A DNA stretch of 64,000 nt from Trichobilharzia regenti (GCA_944472135.2 OX235267.1:23685349-23749348); one strand, 5' to 3'. Shown: positions 1 to 11,244, counted from the first letter of the stretch. The notes: generated by a model not told the origin, from the sequence alone. Program-made: numbers and translations.

Positions 1-10
1 ATTGTATCCT

Positions 11-2014
11 TTAGTTCCTAGAGGAACATAGGGCTTCAGCTGCGCACCTCCATTGACTTCGGTTTTTTGACAACTTTTTCACCCTGCTCCAGGTCTGCCC
101 ACATGCTTTCATCTCCTCTTCACATGACCTCCTCCAAGTCACCCTTGGACGACCAACTCGCCGCCTCCCTTTCGGGTTCCACTCGAGGGCTTGTCTAGTG
201 ATGTCACTTGATGGTTTCCTCAGCGTATGGCCAATCCATCTCCATTTCTTTCTGCCTATTTGTTTCACAATCGGTTCCTGATTGGTTCGCTCCCAGAGAT
301 CCCTGTTGCTGATCTTTTCTGGCCATCTGATCTTGAGTATTGAGCGGAGACAGTTGTTAATGAAGGTTTGAAGTTTGTTTGAGATGCTCTTTATGACTCG
401 CCAAGTCTCTGATCCGTATAGTAGCACTGACTTCACATTGGAGTTGAAAATCCGGATCTTATTTTTGATGCTGAATGCTGTTGACCTCCACACAGATTTG
501 AGAGTAATGAAAGCTTGTCTTGCTTTTCCGATTCTGGCTTTGATGTCCTCGTCAGTTCCGCCTGTAGTTGAGACGATGCTTCCCAGGTAGGTGAAGGAGG
601 TTGTTTCTTTCAGGTTCTTCCCATTTATGCTTATTGTGGTCTGTTGTTGCTGTTGATGTTGGCAAGGAATCTTCATCATCTCTGTTTTATCTATGTTCAC
701 GTGAAGTCCTATCTTTGATGCTTCTTCTGCCAACTTGTTACTTTTCATTTGCATATCTTCCAGTTTATGGGAAATCAGACATATATCATCGGCGAAATCC
801 AGATCCTCCAAGTCTTTTGTGTCAGTCCATTTTATGCCTGTTCCCTCGTTGGTTGCCGTTGTCTGTCGCATTATCCAATCAATTGCAATCAGGAAGATCA
901 TTGGTGATAGTAGACAGCCTTGCCTCACTCCCGTCCTCACTTCGAAGGCTTCCGTAAGTTTCCCGTTGTGGATTACTTGGCATGCAGCATTGTCGTATAA
1001 CTGTTGGATGAGGTGTATAATTGTCGATGGGACCCCGTAGTAGCGAAGTAGTTTCCAAATGACCTCTCGATCGACGCTGTCGAAGGCCTTTTCAAAGTCG
1101 ATGAAGTTGAGATAGAGAGGTGACTGCCATTCCAAGCTTTGTTCAATGATGATCCGTAGAGTGGCGATTTGATCAATACATGATTTGTTTCTCCTGAATC
1201 CAGCCTGTTCCGGACGAAGTTTTTCATCTAGGGCTTGTTTGATTCTCTCCAGGATGATGCGACTTAGTATCTTGCTTGGAATGGACAGAAGCATAATTCC
1301 ACGCCAGTTTTTACATTGACTTAAGTCTCCTTTCTTTGGAAGTTTGAATAAGTAACTGTTCTTCCAATCCTCGGGTACTTTGCCCTCTTTCCACACCTTC
1401 TCCAGTAGTGGTGTCATCAAGTCCGCTGTTGTCTCTGGGTCTATTTTCAAAGCCTCTGCTGGGATTCCATCTGGTCCCGGTGTTTTCCCAGTTTTAAGCA
1501 TCTTGATTGCATTCAGGACTTCTGATTTCGTCGGGGGGTCAGTGTTCACTGGTAGTTCTGCTTCCGTTGTTGGTATTGCTGGACGTGTTGTAGGTGGCGG
1601 ACGATTTAGAAGTCTTTTGAAGTGTTCAACCCAGTGCTTTCTCTGTTCCACCTCTTTGGTGATTGACTTTCCATTGTCGTCCTTTATTGGCTTAATCTGT
1701 GTCGAACGTTTGCCCGAAAGGTTCCTAGTTGTTTGGTAGAGTGTGGCGAGGTCTCCTTTGCCTGCAGCTTGTTCTGCTTCGTTTGCCATGGTTTCATAAT
1801 ATTTTCTTTTGTCTTCCCTGGCACTTTTCTTCACTCTTTTGTTCAGTGTATTGTAGCTTGCATTCAGCTCCTGTTTTTGTTGCTCGTCGTGCACTGGATA
1901 ATCTTTTGCTTCACTGTCCTTCTCTCTTCTATTAGTTTCCAAGTGTCCGTAGTGAGCCACTGTTTGTCCTGTCTCTTTTTTCTGCCTAGAATTTCTATGC
2001 AGGTTTGGCTCCAC
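11..2014 (-). CDS. Reverse transcriptase part of RTE element ORF
   Basis: The 667-residue frame carries the RT palm motifs in order: a fingers motif around residues 180-240 with TPGPDGIPAEAL, then [10 protein letters not shown] near 304-313, GVRQGCLLSP near 362-371, and the catalytic FADD at 407-410. It ends with a thumb and C-terminal region rich in basic residues (GRRRVGRPRVTW). The first 42 or so residues are an out-of-frame reading of endonuclease-linker sequence, so the annotated methionine is not a true start. The real protein is the continuation of the endonuclease ORF upstream, separated by a one-base deletion. The palm motifs look intact. In a live element it would copy its own RNA by target-primed reverse transcription. 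Confidence 0.88.
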   Translation of the reverse strand: MEPNLHRNSRQKKETGQTVAHYGHLETNRREKDSEAKDYPVHDEQQKQELNASYNTLNKRVKKSAREDKRKYYETMANEAEQAAGKGDLATLYQTTRNLSGKRSTQIKPIKDDNGKSITKEVEQRKHWVEHFKRLLNRPPPTTRPAIPTTEAELPVNTDPPTKSEVLNAIKMLKTGKTPGPDGIPAEALKIDPETTADLMTPLLEKVWKEGKVPEDWKNSYLFKLPKKGDLSQCKNWRGIMLLSIPSKILSRIILERIKQALDEKLRPEQAGFRRNKSCIDQIATLRIIIEQSLEWQSPLYLNFIDFEKAFDSVDREVIWKLLRYYGVPSTIIHLIQQLYDNAACQVIHNGKLTEAFEVRTGVRQGCLLSPMIFLIAIDWIMRQTTATNEGTGIKWTDTKDLEDLDFADDICLISHKLEDMQMKSNKLAEEASKIGLHVNIDKTEMMKIPCQHQQQQQTTISINGKNLKETTSFTYLGSIVSTTGGTDEDIKARIGKARQAFITLKSVWRSTAFSIKNKIRIFNSNVKSVLLYGSETWRVIKSISNKLQTFINNCLRSILKIRWPEKISNRDLWERTNQEPIVKQIGRKKWRWIGHTLRKPSSDITRQALEWNPKGRRRVGRPRVTWRRSCEEEMKACGQTWSRVKKLSKNRSQWRCAAEALCSSRN

Positions 2015-2976
2015 ACCGTTTTCAAGTTGTTCCAGTGCTTTTCAACGCCGACCTCTTCGCTAGTGTTGATTTGTGTCTCGGCTTTGTCCTTTATGCTTGC
2101 AATGAAGATGTCCTTTGTAGCCTGGTCCTTCAGCTTTTGAGTGTTGAACTTGGCTTGTGGTCTATCTGCAGCTCCTCCTTCTTTGAAAGCTTTTAATTTG
2201 ATTTGGATTGTCCCTTGTACGAGATAGTGGTCTGAGCCAACGTCTGCTCCTCTTCTTGCTTTTGTGTCCAGTAGGCTGCGCCTCCACTTCCTTGAGATTG
2301 AGATGAAGTCGATTTGGTTTTTGGTTTGCCCGTCTGGTGACACCCATGTAGCCTTGTGGATATCTTTGTGCTTGTATACACTGCCACCAATCACCAGTTC
2401 GTTGAAGGCGCAGAAGTCGGCGAAGAGTTCTCCGTTTTCATTCATTTCTCCTAGAGCTTCTCTACCCATGATGAGTTCCCTTCCCGTATTGTCTGGTCCC
2501 AGTTTGGCGTTCATGTCTCCCATTAGTATTTTCATGTCGCCAGCTGGAGTATTGTCCATTGTTGCCTGTAGTTGCCTGTAGAATTCTTCTTTCTTCTCGA
2601 GGTCTGCGTTGTTTGTGGGTGCATAACATTGTATGATTGACACTTTCCTTCCTTTGGAGTTGAACCTGGCGGTCATTATCCTGGACGAAATCGCCTCCCA
2701 TTGTATCAGGGCTTTCGTTGCCGTTGGTGACATCATGATAGCCACGCCCTCGGTGTGCGTGTGGTTATCTTCTGGGTGACCGGAGTAGATCACTGACTCA
2801 CCTGTTGACAATTTGGTGAGTCCACTCCCATTCCATCTGCTCTCACATATTCCCAGCACTTGTATTCCGTATCTTTTCATCTCGTTGGCGATCTGGGCAG
2901 CTTTTCCAGTCTCGTACATAGTTCGGACGTTCCATGTTCCTACACAGACTTTTTCTTTTGGTGCAAAGAGGTTCAT
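1864..2976 (-). CDS. AP-endonuclease part of RTE element ORF
   Basis: This is an exonuclease/endonuclease/phosphatase-fold domain. Visible motifs are GTWNVRT near the N-terminus, ESRW, CYAPT, GDMNAKLG (metal-binding Asp/Asn), IDFISIS, and GSDHYLV (catalytic Asp-His), all in the expected order. I take the start at 2974-2976 (MNLFAPKEK...). The longer reading frame begins at 3048, but its first codons lie in the flanking satellite rather than in the element. The frame ends prematurely at 1864. Compared with the copy near 35820, one T is missing next to position 1890, which throws the linker into another frame and separates this part from the RT. It nicks target DNA to prime reverse transcription. 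Confidence 0.85.
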   Translation of the reverse strand: MNLFAPKEKVCVGTWNVRTMYETGKAAQIANEMKRYGIQVLGICESRWNGSGLTKLSTGESVIYSGHPEDNHTHTEGVAIMMSPTATKALIQWEAISSRIMTARFNSKGRKVSIIQCYAPTNNADLEKKEEFYRQLQATMDNTPAGDMKILMGDMNAKLGPDNTGRELIMGREALGEMNENGELFADFCAFNELVIGGSVYKHKDIHKATWVSPDGQTKNQIDFISISRKWRRSLLDTKARRGADVGSDHYLVQGTIQIKLKAFKEGGAADRPQAKFNTQKLKDQATKDIFIASIKDKAETQINTSEEVGVEKHWNNLKTVWSQTCIEILGRKKRQDKQWLTTDTWKLIEERRTVKQKIIQCTTSNKNRS

Positions 2977-3929
2977 TTTGCTGAAGGTTCTGTAGCAACT
3001 TTGTTTACAGGGTGTGGTTGCTAGCCTCACGCCTGAGGGTATGGACATAGAAGTGGTTATATATAACCCTGTGTGTGTGTGTGTGTGTGTGTCTGTATCT
3101 ATATCTCTCTCTATATATATGAATGTATTTGTATATATTCCCTCTTGTTAGACGTCACTCTCCACTCTTCATTCGTGTCCACGTGTGTCTGTGAGTCTGA
3201 GTCAGTCTGTGTCTTGTGGTTTGAGTTTTCGAGCGTGAGTATGGTGGCTGTCGTGGGTTCGTAGGGTGCACAGAGTAAGCCGTTTACTTGACCAACTGGT
3301 CACATGACTGAATCAGTGCCATCAGTGTCGTCCGATTTACGAGTGCACCACTGCTGCATTTGTCACCCATCAGGGTAGAGTTCATTGACAGCAGGTGGCC
3401 TGAACACTAGAAAATTCCACCTCCATTTCCTTGTATTCGTCCCCTTACACCTCACATCTCATTCATCCAATACACCTAAGCCTCCTCTTCACCAACACAC
3501 CACCCACACCACAAACACCAACATCATCATCATCATCATCATCATCATGCAACGTCATTTCAGTCATCTTCAAGCCTTCCACTCCTCCCATTCTCCATCC
3601 TTCTTCTAATCGTCGTCTTCCTATTCTCCTATCCACTCCCACTCTCCATGTCACATAAGCTCACTGGACAATGCACACGGTGATACTCATACTGCATTAC
3701 TGACTGAACGATATTCCGAGCACAAGCTATCGTTGCCAATCAATCACCACGTGAATCTCCTACATATCGGTGTCAGTCAAAATTGCATGTGAGTCAGTGT
3801 CAGTGTCAGTATCAGTTTGAGTGTCAGTGTGAGTTTGATTGTAATGGTCGGTGTGTTTGTGTTGATTTGTGAGGGTGTATGTGTAAGTGTGTGTCGTCAG
3901 AGGGAACTGTGTGGTCACGGCGACGATGA

Positions 3930-3964
<35 letters not shown>

Positions 3965-3972
3965 TTGCGTTC

Positions 3973-3976
3973 AAAA
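3973..3976 (-). terminator. Candidate Pol III terminator (TTTT) of tRNA-Lys copy 1
   Basis: First run of four T on the minus strand after the tRNA. The same TTTT recurs at 5462-5465, 6951-6954, 8430-8433 and 9917-9920, always the same distance from the tRNA. A four-T run is the minimum for animal Pol III, so termination may be leaky. Assignment is by position only. Confidence 0.5.
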
Positions 3977-4027
3977 GTGCGCGATGAGCAGACACTGACT
4001 TCCACCGCACACGCACACACACGAGGA

Positions 4028-4100
4028 CGCCCGACGTGGGGCTCGAACCCACGACCCTGAGATTAAGAGTCTCATGCTCTACCGACTGAGCTAGCCGGGC
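4028..4100 (-). tRNA. tRNA-Lys (anticodon CTT), array copy 1
   Basis: A 73-nt cloverleaf on the minus strand. The acceptor stem GCCCGGC pairs with GTCGGGC (one G-T pair), followed by discriminator G. The D arm begins GCTCAGTCGG, the anticodon stem is TGAGA/TCTCA around loop CTCTTAA (anticodon CTT), and the T arm is GTGGG/CCCAC around TTCGAGC. Internal Pol III A box (TAGCTCAGTCGG) and B box (GGTTCGAGCCC) are intact. There is no intron. The nearest TTTT on the transcribed strand is the AAAA at 3973-3976, leaving a trailer of about 51 nt. Confidence 0.96.
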
Positions 4101-4999
4101 CCGTCTGTCACGCAACACAAACACATCCATCAATTACACATCTCACAATTACCTATATCCCACACTCACACAGATCGTCGTGCATGTACACTACACATCC
4201 TCCTTTCAATCCTCATATCATCCCGTCACCACCACCAATCACCCATGGCGACGGTGATTCTCTGCACAGTGCACATCTCTCATCCACACGTGTCGTCAGT
4301 GCACCAACTATCAATCAGTGCTGCGTCTTTCATCTCTGCACTCGATGCAGGCAGAGATGTGACAGCCGTAGCCTCACTCCACCGACCACTTCACCACTCC
4401 AATCACTCCCTCACAGACATCACAGTGCCATGGCCACCTGTCTGTGACAAGCCATCGAGTCAGTGTGACGACACACTGGAAGACACAATTCAATCTCCAC
4501 CAATATATGTATGTGTGTATGGACATAGAAGTGGTTATATATAACCCTGTGTGTGTGTGTGTGTGTGTGTCTGTATCTATATCTCTCTCTATATATATGA
4601 ATGTATTTGTATATATTCCCTCTTGTTAGACGTCACTCTCCACTCTTCATTCGTGTCCACGTGTGTCTGTGAGTCTGAGTCAGTCTGTGTCTTGTGGTTT
4701 GAGTTTTCGAGCGTGAGTATGGTGGCTGTCGTGGGTTCGTAGGGTGCACAGAGTAAGCCGTTTACTTGACCAACTGGTCACATGACTGAATCAGTGCCAT
4801 CAGTGTCGTCCGATTTACGAGTGCACCACTGCTGCATTTGTCACCCATCAGGGTAGAGTTCATTGACAGCAGGTGGCCTGAACACTAGAAAATTCCACCT
4901 CCATTTCCTTGTATTCGTCCCCTTACACCTCACATCTCATTCATCCAATACACCTAAGCCTCCTCCTCACCAACACACCACCCACACCACAAACACCAA

Positions 5000-5035
<36 letters not shown>

Positions 5036-5414
5036 GCAACGTCATTTCAGTCATCTTCAAGCCTTCCACTCCTCCCATTCTCCATCCTTCTTCTAATCGT
5101 CGTCTTCCTATTCTCCTATCCACTCCCACTCTCCATGTCACATAAGCTCACTGGACAATGCACACGGTGATACTCATACTGCATTACTGACTGAACGATA
5201 TTCCGAGCACAAGCTATCGTTGCCAATCAATCACCACGTGAATCTCCTACATATCGGTGTCAGTCAAAATTGCATGTGAGTCAGTGTCAGTGTCAGTATC
5301 AGTTTGAGTGTCAGTGTGAGTTTGATTGTAATGGTCGGTGTGTTTGTGTTGATTTGTGAGGGTGTATGTGTAAGTGTGTGTCGTCAGAGGGAACTGTGTG
5401 GTCACGGCGACGAT

Positions 5415-5451
<37 letters not shown>

Positions 5452-5516
5452 GGTTGCGTTCAAAAGTGCGCGATGAGCAGACACTGACTTCCACCGCACA
5501 CGCACACACACGAGGA

Positions 5517-5589
5517 CGCCCGACGTGGGGCTCGAACCCACGACCCTGAGATTAAGAGTCTCATGCTCTACCGACTGAGCTAGCCGGGC
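5517..5589 (-). tRNA. tRNA-Lys (anticodon CTT), array copy 2
   Basis: Same 73-nt cloverleaf as copy 1: CTT anticodon, intact A and B boxes, 7-bp acceptor stem. I see no base change relative to copy 1. The first TTTT lies at 5462-5465 (read as AAAA on the plus strand), again about 51 nt past the 3' end. Confidence 0.96.
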
Positions 5590-6488
5590 CCGTCTGTCAC
5601 GCAACACAAACACATCCATCAATTACACATCTCACAATTACCCATATCCCACACTCACACAGATCGTCGTGCATGTACACTACACATCCTCCTTTCAATC
5701 CTCATATCATCCCGTCACCACCACCAATCACCCATGGCGACGGTGATTCTCTGCACAGTGCACATCTCTCATCCACACGTGTCGTCAGTGCACCAACTAT
5801 CAATCAGTGCTGCGTCTTTCATCTCTGCACTCGATGCAGGCAGAGATGTGACAGCCGTAGCCTCACTCCACCGACCACTTCACCACTCCAATCACTCCCT
5901 CACAGACATCACAGTGCCATGGCCACCTGTCTGTGACAAGCCATCGAGTCAGTGTGACGACACACTGGAAGACACAATTCAATCTCCACCAATATATGTA
6001 TGTGTGTATGGACATAGAAGTGGTTATATATAACCCTGTGTGTGTGTGTGTGTGTGTGTCTGTATCTATATCTCTCTCTATATATATGAATGTATTTGTA
6101 TATATTCCCTCTTGTTAGACGTCACTCTCCACTCTTCATTCGTGTCCACGTGTGTCTGTGAGTCTGAGTCAGTCTGTGTCTTGTGGTTTGAGTTTTCGAG
6201 CGTGAGTATGGTGGCTGTCGTGGGTTCGTAGGGTGCACAGAGTAAGCCGTTTACTTGACCAACTGGTCACATGACTGAATCAGTGCCATCAGTGTCGTCC
6301 GATTTACGAGTGCACCACTGCTGCATTTGTCACCCATCAGGGTAGAGTTCATTGACAGCAGGTGGCCTGAACACTAGAAAATTCCACCTCCATTTCCTTG
6401 TATTCGTCCCCTTACACCTCACATCTCATTCATCCAATACACCTAAGCCTCCTCCTCACCAACACACCACCCACACCACAAACACCAA

Positions 6489-6524
<36 letters not shown>

Positions 6525-6903
6525 GCAACGTCATTTCAGTCATCTTCAAGCCTTCCACTCCTCCCATTCTCCATCCTTCTTCTAATCGTCGTCTTCCTAT
6601 TCTCCTATCCACTCCCACTCTCCATGTCACATAAGCTCACTGGACAATGCACACGGTGATACTCATACTGCATTACTGACTGAACGATATTCCGAGCACA
6701 AGCTATCGTTGCCAATCAATCACCACGTGAATCTCCTACATATCGGTGTCAGTCAAAATTGCATGTGAGTCAGTGTCAGTGTCAGTATCAGTTTGAGTGT
6801 CAGTGTGAGTTTGATTGTAATGGTCGGTGTGTTTGTGTTGATTTGTGAGGGTGTATGTGTAAGTGTGTGTCGTCAGAGGGAACTGTGTGGTCACGGCGAC
6901 GAT

Positions 6904-6940
<37 letters not shown>

Positions 6941-7005
6941 GGTTGCGTTCAAAAGTGCGCGATGAGCAGACACTGACTTCCACCGCACACGCACACACAC
7001 GAGGA

Positions 7006-7078
7006 CGCCCGACGTGGGGCTCGAACCCACGACCCTGAGATTAAGAGTCTCATGCTCTACCGACTGAGCTAGCCGGGC
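7006..7078 (-). tRNA. tRNA-Lys (anticodon CTT), array copy 3
   Basis: Same cloverleaf as the other copies, with CTT anticodon and intact internal promoter boxes. The candidate Pol III stop is at 6951-6954. Confidence 0.96.
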
Positions 7079-8388
7079 CCGTCTGTCACGCAACACAAAC
7101 ACATCCATCAATTACACATCTCACAATTACCCATATCCCACACTCACACAGATCGTCGTGCATGTACACTACACATCCTCCTTTCAATCCTCATATCATC
7201 CCGTCACCACCACCAATCACCCATGGCGACGGTGATTCTCTGCACAGTGCACATCTCTCATCCACACGTGTCGTCAGTGCACCAACTATCAATCAGTGCT
7301 GCGTCTTTCATCTCTGCACTCGATGCAGGCAGAGATGTGACAGCCGTAGCCTCACTCCACCGACCACTTCACCACTCCAATCACTCCCTCACAGACATCA
7401 CAGTGCCATGGCCACCTGTCTGTGACAAGCCATCGAGTCAGTGTGACGACACACTGGAAGACACAATTCAATCTCCACCAATATATGTATGTGTGTATGG
7501 ACATAGAAGTGGTTATATATAACCCTGTGTGTGTGTGTGTGTGTGTGTCTGTATCTATATCTCTCTCTATATATATGAATGTATTTGTATATATTCCCTC
7601 TTGTTAGACGTCACTCTCCACTCTTCATTCGTGTCCACGTGTGTCTGTGAGTCTGAGTCAGTCTGTGTCTTGTGGTTTGAGTTTTCGAGCGTGAGTATGG
7701 TGGCTGTCGTGGGTTCGTAGGGTGCACAGAGTAAGCCGTTTACTTGACCAACTGGTCACATGACTGAATCAGTGCCATCAGTGTCGTCCGATTTACGAGT
7801 GCACCACTGCTGCATTTGTCACCCATCAGGGTAGAGTTCATTGACAGCAGGTGGCCTGAACACTAGAAAATTCCACCTCCATTTCCTTGTATTCGTCCCC
7901 TTACACCTCACATCTCATTCATCCAATACACCTAAGCCTCCTCCTCACCAACACACCACCCACACCACAAACACCAACATCATCATCATCATCATCATCA
8001 TCATCATGCAACGTCATTTCAGTCATCTTCAAGCCTTCCACTCCTCCCATTCTCCATCCTTCTCCTAATCGTCGTCTTCCTATTCTCCTATCCACTCCCA
8101 CTCTCCATGTCACATAAGCTCACTGGACAATGCACACGGTGATACTCATACTGCATTACTGACTGAACGATATTCCGAGCACAAGCTATCGTTGCCAATC
8201 AATCACCACGTGAATCTCCTACATATCGGTGTCAGTCAAAATTGCATGTGAGTCAGTGTCAGTGTCAGTATCAGTTTGAGTGTCAGTGTGAGTTTGATTG
8301 TAATGGTCGGTGTGTTTGTGTTGATTTGTGAGGGTGTATGTGTAAGTGTGTGTCGTCAGAGGGAACTGTGTGGTCACGGCGACGATGA

Positions 8389-8419
<31 letters not shown>

Positions 8420-8484
8420 GGTTGCGTTCAAAAGTGCGCGATGAGCAGACACTGACTTCCACCGCACACGCACACACACGAGGA

Positions 8485-8557
8485 CGCCCGACGTGGGGCT
8501 CGAACCCACGACCCTGAGATTAAGAGTCTCATGCTCTACCGACTGAGCTAGCCGGGC
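8485..8557 (-). tRNA. tRNA-Lys (anticodon CTT), array copy 4
   Basis: Same cloverleaf as the other copies, with CTT anticodon and intact internal promoter boxes. The candidate Pol III stop is at 8430-8433. The (TG)n(AG)n tract downstream differs in length from copies 2 and 3, while the tRNA itself does not differ. Confidence 0.96.
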
Positions 8558-9459
8558 CCGTCTGTCACGCAACACAAACACATCCATCAATTACACATCT
8601 CACAATTACCCATATCCCACACTCACACAGATCGTCGTGCATGTACACTACACATCCTCCTTTCAATCCTCATATCATCCCGTCACCACCACCAATCACC
8701 CATGGCGACGGTGATTCTCTGCACAGTGCACATCTCTCATCCACACGTGTCGTCAGTGCACCAACTATCAATCAGTGCTGCGTCTTTCATCTCTGCACTC
8801 GATGCAGGCAGAGATGTGACAGCCGTAGCCTCACTCCACCGACCACTTCACCACTCCAATCACTCCCTCACAGACATCACAGTGCCATGGCCACCTGTCT
8901 GTGACAAGCCATCGAGTCAGTGTGACGACACACTGGAAGACACAATTCAATCTCCACCAATATATGTATGTGTGTATGGACATAGAAGTGGTTATATATA
9001 ACCCTGTGTGTGTGTGTGTGTGTGTGTCTGTATCTATATCTCTCTCTATATATATGAATGTATTTGTATATATTCCCTCTTGTTAGACGTCACTCTCCAC
9101 TCTTCATTCGTGTCCACGTGTGTCTGTGAGTCTGAGTCAGTCTGTGTCTTGTGGTTTGAGTTTTCGAGCGTGAGTATGGTGGCTGTCGTGGGTTCGTAGG
9201 GTGCACAGAGTAAGCCGTTTACTTGACCAACTGGTCACATGACTGAATCAGTGCCATCAGTGTCGTCCGATTTACGAGTGCACCACTGCTGCATTTGTCA
9301 CCCATCAGGGTAGAGTTCATTGACAGCAGGTGGCCTGAACACTAGAAAATTCCACCTCCATTTCCTTGTATTCGTCCCCTTACACCTCACATCTCATTCA
9401 TCCAATACACCTAAGCCTCCTCTTCACCAACACACCACCCACACCACAAACACCAACAA

Positions 9460-9492
<33 letters not shown>

Positions 9493-9873
9493 GCAACGTC
9501 ATTTCAGTCATCTTCAAGCCTTCCACTCCTCCCATTCTCCATCCTTCTCCTAATCGTCGTCTTCCTATTCTCCTATCCACTCCCACTCTCCATGTCACAT
9601 AAGCTCACTGGACAATGCACACGGTGATACTCATACTGCATTACTGACTGAACGATATTCCGAGCACAAGCTATCGTTGCCAATCAATCACCACGTGAAT
9701 CTCCTACATATCGGTGTCAGTCAAAATTGCATGTGAGTCAGTGTCAGTGTCAGTATCAGTTTGAGTGTCAGTGTGAGTTTGATTGTAATGGTCGGTGTGT
9801 TTGTGTTGATTTGTGAGGGTGTATGTGTAAGTGTGTGTCGTCAGAGGGAACTGTGTGGTCACGGCGACGATGA

Positions 9874-9908
<35 letters not shown>

Positions 9909-9971
9909 TTGCGTTCAAAAGTGCGCGATGAGCAGACACTGACTTCCACCGCACACGCACACACACGAGGA

Positions 9972-10044
9972 CGCCCGACGTGGGGCTCGAACCCACGACC
10001 CTGAGATTAAGAGTCTCATGCTCTACCGACTGAGCTAGCCGGGC
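9972..10044 (-). tRNA. tRNA-Lys (anticodon CTT), array copy 5
   Basis: Same cloverleaf as the other copies, with CTT anticodon and intact internal promoter boxes. The candidate Pol III stop is at 9917-9920. It is the last tRNA of the array, because the next unit is truncated before the tRNA position. Confidence 0.96.
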
Positions 10045-11244
10045 CCGTCTGTCACGCAACACAAACACATCCATCAATTACACATCTCACAATTACCCAT
10101 ATCCCACACTCACACAGATCGTCGTGCATGTACACTACACATCCTCCTTTCAATCCTCATATCATCCCGTCACCACCACCAATCACCCATGGCGACGGTG
10201 ATTCTCTGCACAGTGCACATCTCTCATCCACACGTGTCGTCAGTGCACCAACTATCAATCAGTGCTGCGTCTTTCATCTCTGCACTCGATGCAGGCAGAG
10301 ATGTGACAGCCGTAGCCTCACTCCACCGACCACTTCACCACTCCAATCACTCCCTCACAGACATCACAGTGCCATGGCCACCTGTCTGTGACAAGCCATC
10401 GAGTCAGTGTGACGACACACTGGAAGACACAATTCAATCTCCACCAATATATGTATGTGTGTATGGACATAGAAGTGGTTATATATAACCCTGTGTGTGT
10501 GTGTGTGTGTGTGTCTGTATCTATATCTCTCTCTATATATATGAATGTATTTGTATATATTCCCTCTTGTTAGACGTCACTCTCCACTCTTCATTCGTGT
10601 CCACGTGTGTCTGTGAGTCTGAGTCAGTCTGTGTCTTGTGGTTTGAGTTTTCGAGCGTGAGTATGGTGGCTGTCGTGGGTTCGTAGGGTGCACAGAGTAA
10701 GCCGTTTACTTGACCAACTGGTCACATGACTGAATCAGTGCCATCAGTGTCGTCCGATTTACGAGTGCACCACTGCTGCATTTGTCACCCATCAGGGTAG
10801 AGTTCATTGACAGCAGGTGGCCTGAACACTAGAAAATTCCACCTCCATTTCCTTGTATTCGTCCCCTTACACCTCACATCTCATTCATCCAATACACCTA
10901 AGCCTCCTCCTCACCAACACACCACCCACACCACCAACACCAACAACATCATCATCATCATCATCATCATCATGCAACGTCATTTCAGTCATCTTCAAGC
11001 CTTCCACTCCTCCCATTCTCCATCCTTCTCCTAATCGTCGTCTTCCTATTCTCCTATAGACTGACCTCCAGAGCCTTGCATATTTTAACCAAATCGAATG
11101 CAGAATATAGGAGAGAAGGGATGGACTCGTCACCTATTTGGTAGACTCTAATGAGGTAGGACAGATAAGGGAGAATAACAAATTCAATCCTATATTAAAG
11201 CCACTATGGAATACTATTTTTTGACTTGTTTCGCATAAAAAACA

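Larger units (their letters stand above)
1..3038 (-). mobile_element. RTE-clade non-LTR retrotransposon (SR2-like), nearly full length
   Basis: An apurinic-type endonuclease is followed by a reverse transcriptase in one transcription unit, with almost no 3' UTR after the stop at 11-13. This is the architecture of RTE-clade elements such as schistosome SR2. The 3' end reaches the window edge and resembles the end of the second copy at 37690-37726. The 5' end stops at about 3038, where the sequence switches abruptly into the satellite unit that follows. The coding region is intact except for a single lost base near 1890, judged against the second copy near 35820. Clade assignment is from motif and order recognition, not a tree. 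Confidence 0.88.
3039..11057. repeat. Tandem array of ~1.48-kb satellite units, each with a tRNA-Lys gene
   Basis: Starting from a shared GGACATAGAAG landmark, the units begin at 3043, 4521, 6010, 7499, 8978 and 10465. Spacings are 1478, 1489, 1489, 1479 and 1487 bp. The sixth unit is cut at 11057 after 593 bp, before its tRNA. Units are nearly identical. Most length differences come from microsatellites inside each unit: a (TG)n near the start, an (ATC)n of about 8-11 repeats, and a (TG)n(AG)n block just downstream of the tRNA. Each unit has one minus-strand tRNA-Lys gene. Small reading frames recur in every unit only because the DNA is identical; their composition (His/Ser/Thr-rich, Cys-Val runs) does not suggest coding. 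Confidence 0.95.

Noticed and set aside
3519..3548. ATC repeat arrays considered as CRISPR-like direct repeats
   Set aside because: Simple trinucleotide microsatellites in a eukaryotic satellite unit, without spacers.
3915..4133. Minus-strand frames containing RRARLAQSVEHETLNLRVVG across each array tRNA
   Set aside because: This is a translation of the tRNA-Lys gene itself, a common false protein call.
4245..4544. 99-codon frame repeated identically in every satellite unit, and similar frames at 3385-3658 and 4184-4447
   Set aside because: Identity reflects the identity of the DNA units. The frames overlap one another in different phases, have His/Ser/Thr or repeat-driven composition and no motif. 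The conserved functional unit is the tRNA.
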